From NCBI GenBank assembly GCA_934635385.1, contig CAKTZI010000017.1, positions 9,821 through 73,820 on the forward strand: a DNA stretch of 64,000 nt. Reading direction: 5' to 3'. Numbering within the stretch: position 1 is the first letter of the stretch; every line of letters starts with the position of its first letter. This document shows positions 61,055 through 64,000 of the stretch, in pieces. This DNA is from an uncultured Kiritimatiellota bacterium (GTDB lineage Bacteria; Verrucomicrobiota; Kiritimatiellia; RFP12; UBA1067). The translations under genes and the position numbers were made by a program. A model generated the notes under the pieces. The model was not told the origin of the DNA. It did not search any database and saw only the letters and a program-made list of their open reading frames with translations.

Positions 61055-62110
61055 TCACGGCTGGGGCGCATTCGCAAGATCCGGATTCGGGCAGAGGTTC
61101 GTCTTCATGTCCCATTCGAGGTTGCGGTCGAGCGGCGTCGGGTTGAGGTAGTAGAGGAAGCGCACGGAGATGATGCCGCGTTCGAGGTCTCCCTCAAACT
61201 TGAAGTCCCCATAGACCTTGCCGTAGTAGGCTTCGACAAGGTCGCCCTTCTCGTCATACTTGGAGCGTATGCGGAACGTGTAGCAACGATTGTCGTCCGT
61301 GTCGTCGAAACGCTTGCTATGCCATTCTCCGCCCTGCGAGAACTGTTTGCGGTCTCCTTGCTGACGGACGATATGCACACCCCTGCCGTCATCACCGCCA
61401 CGCCGGATCTTGATGCCGAACCTTGGATCGCGCATGGACTCGGAGATGCAGTCGTCCGCGCCCGTCGGGCGTATCGTCTGGACAAGATCGTAGAAAAACA
61501 CGTCACTTTCCGTGCGAGACGAGAAACTGAACCGACGTTCCTTTCCCGTAATCCGCAGTTCTGACGCAATCTCCAGGTCGGCGGTCTCGCCATGCCCATA
61601 CGGCGGCAGCCAGTCGCCCTTGAACATGTCAAGTCGCAGGACGGCGTTCGTCCCCTGCAACCCAAGAAGTCCCTGACGCCAGTTGCGCCATTCGACCCGT
61701 TTGACAAACAGAGGAATGGGGCTTTCGACTCGCTGCATAATTGATGTATAGACGATTCCGTAAGGCTCATAACGTCTCGAAAGAACGCCCGAAGACATAC
61801 CCGTTGAAACAAACCGTCGAAACTGCGGGGCATAGTAGCCCGATGAGCCTTCCACTTTATAGGTAGACCGCGCATTATTTGATGTTCCTGTGAAACTGCA
61901 CCGGCCACTCTTGTCTGTCATCTTCCGTATTTCGCGCGTGACGGACTCCCCGCCCCAAAAGTTCGGAATATCCGTGAATGTCGCCAAGACTGATGTATTT
62001 GGAACAGGACGACTGCTCCGCTCGTCCAAGACGACAACAGAAAAAGATATCTCCCCAGCCTTGAGAAAGAATGAGATCGACACAAGAAGAGCGAAGAGCA
62101 AGCGTTTCAT
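61055..62110 (-). CDS. Hydrolase partner protein 2 (secreted)
   Basis: 351 residues, signal peptide MKRLLFALLVSISFFLKAG. It has the same plan as the protein at 56055: ISFSVVVLDERSSRPVPNTS near the start, MFKGDWLPPYGHGETADLEI in the middle, FRIRSKYDEKGDLVEAYYGK and YYLNPTPLDRNLEWD at the end, then CPNPDLANAPQP. Sequence between these blocks diverges strongly, as expected for recognition surfaces. Its ATGA overlaps the stop of hydrolase 2. Function unknown; a dedicated inhibitor or immunity partner is one possibility. Confidence 0.68.
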   Translation of the reverse strand: MKRLLFALLVSISFFLKAGEISFSVVVLDERSSRPVPNTSVLATFTDIPNFWGGESVTREIRKMTDKSGRCSFTGTSNNARSTYKVEGSSGYYAPQFRRFVSTGMSSGVLSRRYEPYGIVYTSIMQRVESPIPLFVKRVEWRNWRQGLLGLQGTNAVLRLDMFKGDWLPPYGHGETADLEIASELRITGKERRFSFSSRTESDVFFYDLVQTIRPTGADDCISESMRDPRFGIKIRRGGDDGRGVHIVRQQGDRKQFSQGGEWHSKRFDDTDDNRCYTFRIRSKYDEKGDLVEAYYGKVYGDFKFEGDLERGIISVRFLYYLNPTPLDRNLEWDMKTNLCPNPDLANAPQP

Positions 62111-64000
62111 TTTTGGAGTTCCTCAAAGAGTTTATACACGTAATAATATGATACATTTTTAATGTCCGAATGTTGCCAATCATCATCAGGTCTTGGCCAT
62201 CCGTTCGGCAACTCGCTCTGCATGTTGTAGTTGCCCGAAATGCCCCTTGTCTCGTTTCGCCCCGTCGCGAAGGACTCCGCCGGAATGGCGTCGCCGAGCA
62301 TCTTCGCCCGCAGCGCGGCGTCCGAAAACGCCAGCGCGTTCGTCGAGGACATTCGCGCGTCATTGAACGACGTGAAGAGCGGATTTTCAATCAGGTCTTC
62401 CCGCGTGCAGTCCCTGAAGTAGGAGGCGTTGAACCCGGAGAGCGGGATGTAGGCGAGCGGGTTGGCGGCGTAGCGCGCGTTGATGCCCCAGCCGCCCTCG
62501 ATCTCCGCCCCGGAGAACAGGACCGCGTTCACGCCGTACCAGAGCGCGCATCCCTTGAAGAGCTCCTGCTTCGACCACGCGCCCCCGAAGTCCTCCGCCT
62601 CGACGCCGAAGACCTTCGCCCGCGTCGGGTTCGCCAGCACGTCCTCCGTCGGCGAGTAGAAGTTGACCGCGTTGCGGATTCCGGCGAACCGTCCCCGCCA
62701 GGAGAGCCCGGCGCGGAAGTCGCCGGCCGCCGAGGCGAAGAGGTTGGCGAAATGCGAGGCGCGGAAGCGCGGGTCGAGGTCCTTCCACGCGCCGTCCACC
62801 ATCAGGTCGTCCTGTTCCTCCGCATAATACGCCTCCATCGGCACGGCGGCGTTGAGCATGCAGTACCTGTCGTAGGCAAGCCCCTCGTCCACGGCGGCGG
62901 CGGACACGAGCATATTGCCGAGCGAGTGGGCGAGCATGACCTTCGCGCCCGGCAGCCCGTCGCAGAGCGCCTTGAGGGCGGGGGCCGTCATGAAGGCGTG
63001 CCGGACGTTGACGTAGTAGTCCGGGGACGTGTCGCCCTGCGTCGGGACGTAGCGCTGCGACTCGTCCCCGCGCCAGTCCACGGCGGTGAACCGCGACCGC
63101 GAGCCGGCCCACCAGAGCCGCTTGAACATCGCGCGCGCCCAGAGGCGGGACGCCGCCGCGTTCACGTTGTAGCCGTGCACGAAGACGAAGTGCCGCCCGT
63201 CCGTCTCGCCGTCCGGCAGGTTCGGCGGCTCGCCGGGCGCGGACGGCGCGAAGCCCCCGCCCGCCTCCGCGCCGCGCAGGTCCGCGTAGCGGTAGAGGCC
63301 GTCCACGGACGTGATCGAGACGGGCAGCCGCTCGCGGTAGACCTCCCTGTCGCCGAGCGAGACGACGACCTCCGGCCCCGACCAGGCGTCGACCGGACGC
63401 GCCGCCTCGAACGCGAGGGCGACGGGCCGCGACAGCGGGCGTCCGGCCAGGTCTCCGAGGTCAAGCCCGCCGGAGCCGAGCGGCGTCAGCGCCGCCGCCT
63501 CCAGCGGCTCGCCGTCCGCCGTGAAGACGGGCGCCGACGCGAGGCCGAGGACGCTCCCGGACGAGAAGCCATCGCCGAGGACGCAGAAGCGCAGGCCCTC
63601 CGCCCCCGCGCGCAGACGGAAGGTCGCCGCCCGCCCCCACGCCCGGCGGAACGGCGAGACGTCGATCTCGACGGGGAAGAGGTTCACGAGGTCGAGTTTC
63701 CCGTTCACCTCCAGGTCTTGGGCGTTCGGCGTCGCGTCGGCGACCTGCCCCACGAAGTCGCCCTTGTCGCGGTCCTCGTTGAACCAGAAGCGGAACGGAC
63801 GCCCCGCGAGGCGCGCCGCGTCGTCCGACGCGCCGAGCCGCCCGTCATGGTCGATGTCCGCGCGGACGCGCGGCGCGACCGCCGTGAGCCGCTGGCGGGC
63901 GACGTCCTCGACGAACCGGCCGTCGAACACGCCCCAGTAGCGGAAGGCGAGCGTCGCCGCGCCGGGGGCGGACGCCGTGACGAAGACCCGCGTCCGCGAG
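62107..64000 (-). CDS. Lipase-like alpha/beta-hydrolase 2, start beyond the window
   Basis: At least 630 residues; the frame is open to position 64000 (RVFVTASAPGAATLAFRYWG). The N-terminal part has Ig-like sequence and Asp-rich calcium-type loops (DIDHDGRLGASDD, DLEVNGKLDLVN). The hydrolase starts near LPDGETDGRHFVFVHGYNVN and has the elbow VMLAHSLGNMLVSAA with Ser between His and Leu. The C-terminal part matches hydrolase 1. It is probably secreted, with a lipid or ester substrate. Partner 2 follows with a four-base overlap. Confidence 0.72.
   Translation of the reverse strand, partial: SRTRVFVTASAPGAATLAFRYWGVFDGRFVEDVARQRLTAVAPRVRADIDHDGRLGASDDAARLAGRPFRFWFNEDRDKGDFVGQVADATPNAQDLEVNGKLDLVNLFPVEIDVSPFRRAWGRAATFRLRAGAEGLRFCVLGDGFSSGSVLGLASAPVFTADGEPLEAAALTPLGSGGLDLGDLAGRPLSRPVALAFEAARPVDAWSGPEVVVSLGDREVYRERLPVSITSVDGLYRYADLRGAEAGGGFAPSAPGEPPNLPDGETDGRHFVFVHGYNVNAAASRLWARAMFKRLWWAGSRSRFTAVDWRGDESQRYVPTQGDTSPDYYVNVRHAFMTAPALKALCDGLPGAKVMLAHSLGNMLVSAAAVDEGLAYDRYCMLNAAVPMEAYYAEEQDDLMVDGAWKDLDPRFRASHFANLFASAAGDFRAGLSWRGRFAGIRNAVNFYSPTEDVLANPTRAKVFGVEAEDFGGAWSKQELFKGCALWYGVNAVLFSGAEIEGGWGINARYAANPLAYIPLSGFNASYFRDCTREDLIENPLFTSFNDARMSSTNALAFSDAALRAKMLGDAIPAESFATGRNETRGISGNYNMQSELPNGWPRPDDDWQHSDIKNVSYYYVYKLFEELQK

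Noticed and set aside
1..64000. tRNA, rRNA, prophage or integrase genes
   Set aside because: I looked for T-loop sequences, rRNA blocks, integrases and phage structural genes on both strands and saw none.

Overview
The window is GC-rich, dense with genes and almost entirely coded on the minus strand. Nearly every gene between about 0.3 and 24 kb and between 31 and 49 kb encodes a secreted carbohydrate-active or glycan-binding protein. A 51-residue protein at 25.2 kb looks like the small basic protein of Chlamydiae/Verrucomicrobia (recalled as TIGR04137). Together with LamG and autotransporter-type beta-strand proteins, Tat-exported Gfo/Idh/MocA oxidoreductases and the absence of SusC/SusD, this suggests a polysaccharide-degrading member of the PVC superphylum, such as Kiritimatiellota or Verrucomicrobiota. 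The taxon is an inference.

Layout. 0-0.3 kb: start of a REP-associated (Y1/IS200-type) transposase gene and its upstream repeats. 0.3-6.3 kb: operon of a LamG surface protein (broken by a G14 tract), a GH74-like Asp-box protein and a CE7 acetyl esterase. 6.4-23.6 kb: single secreted genes (GH78 rhamnosidase, LamG protein, double GH43, 1492-residue glycan-active protein, glycine-rich beta-helix protein, exported tyrosine phosphatase-like protein), separated by MITE-like repeats. 23.7-31.3 kb: housekeeping (DUF4143 ATPase, small basic protein, PPIase lipoprotein, RecO, unknown gene, tagaturonate-epimerase-like enzyme, and a two-component pair that is the main plus-strand block). 31.5-48.4 kb: a ten-gene locus led by a GntR/LacI-type regulator. 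Its products are a GH27-like alpha-galactosidase, a beta-strand adhesin with a G18 tract, an oxidoreductase, a CE7-GH26-SGNH fusion, a GH16, an unknown secreted protein, an outer-membrane barrel and an FAD oxidoreductase with an in-frame amber codon. These enzymes fit breakdown of acetylated galactomannan. 48.5-51.4 kb: a decayed SGNH esterase, a 49-bp inverted repeat and a tandem acetyl-esterase. 51.5-64 kb: an accessory region with a two-methylase restriction-modification operon, a type IIG-like enzyme, and duplicated cassettes of an alpha/beta-hydrolase with a secreted partner, including a third decayed partner copy.

Most unusual signals: (1) three long poly-G tracts, two of which now put surface-protein genes out of frame, suggesting phase variation; (2) four unrelated exported proteins that end in the same short C-terminal pattern, G-x-x-[LV]-I-x-R-stop; (3) the hydrolase/partner cassettes with conserved 4-bp stop/start overlaps; (4) a 54-bp promoter-proximal element repeated upstream of two exported-protein genes; (5) several genes whose ATG lies 6-9 nt after a perfect TATAAT, which implies leaderless mRNAs. 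I saw no tRNA, rRNA, CRISPR array or prophage.
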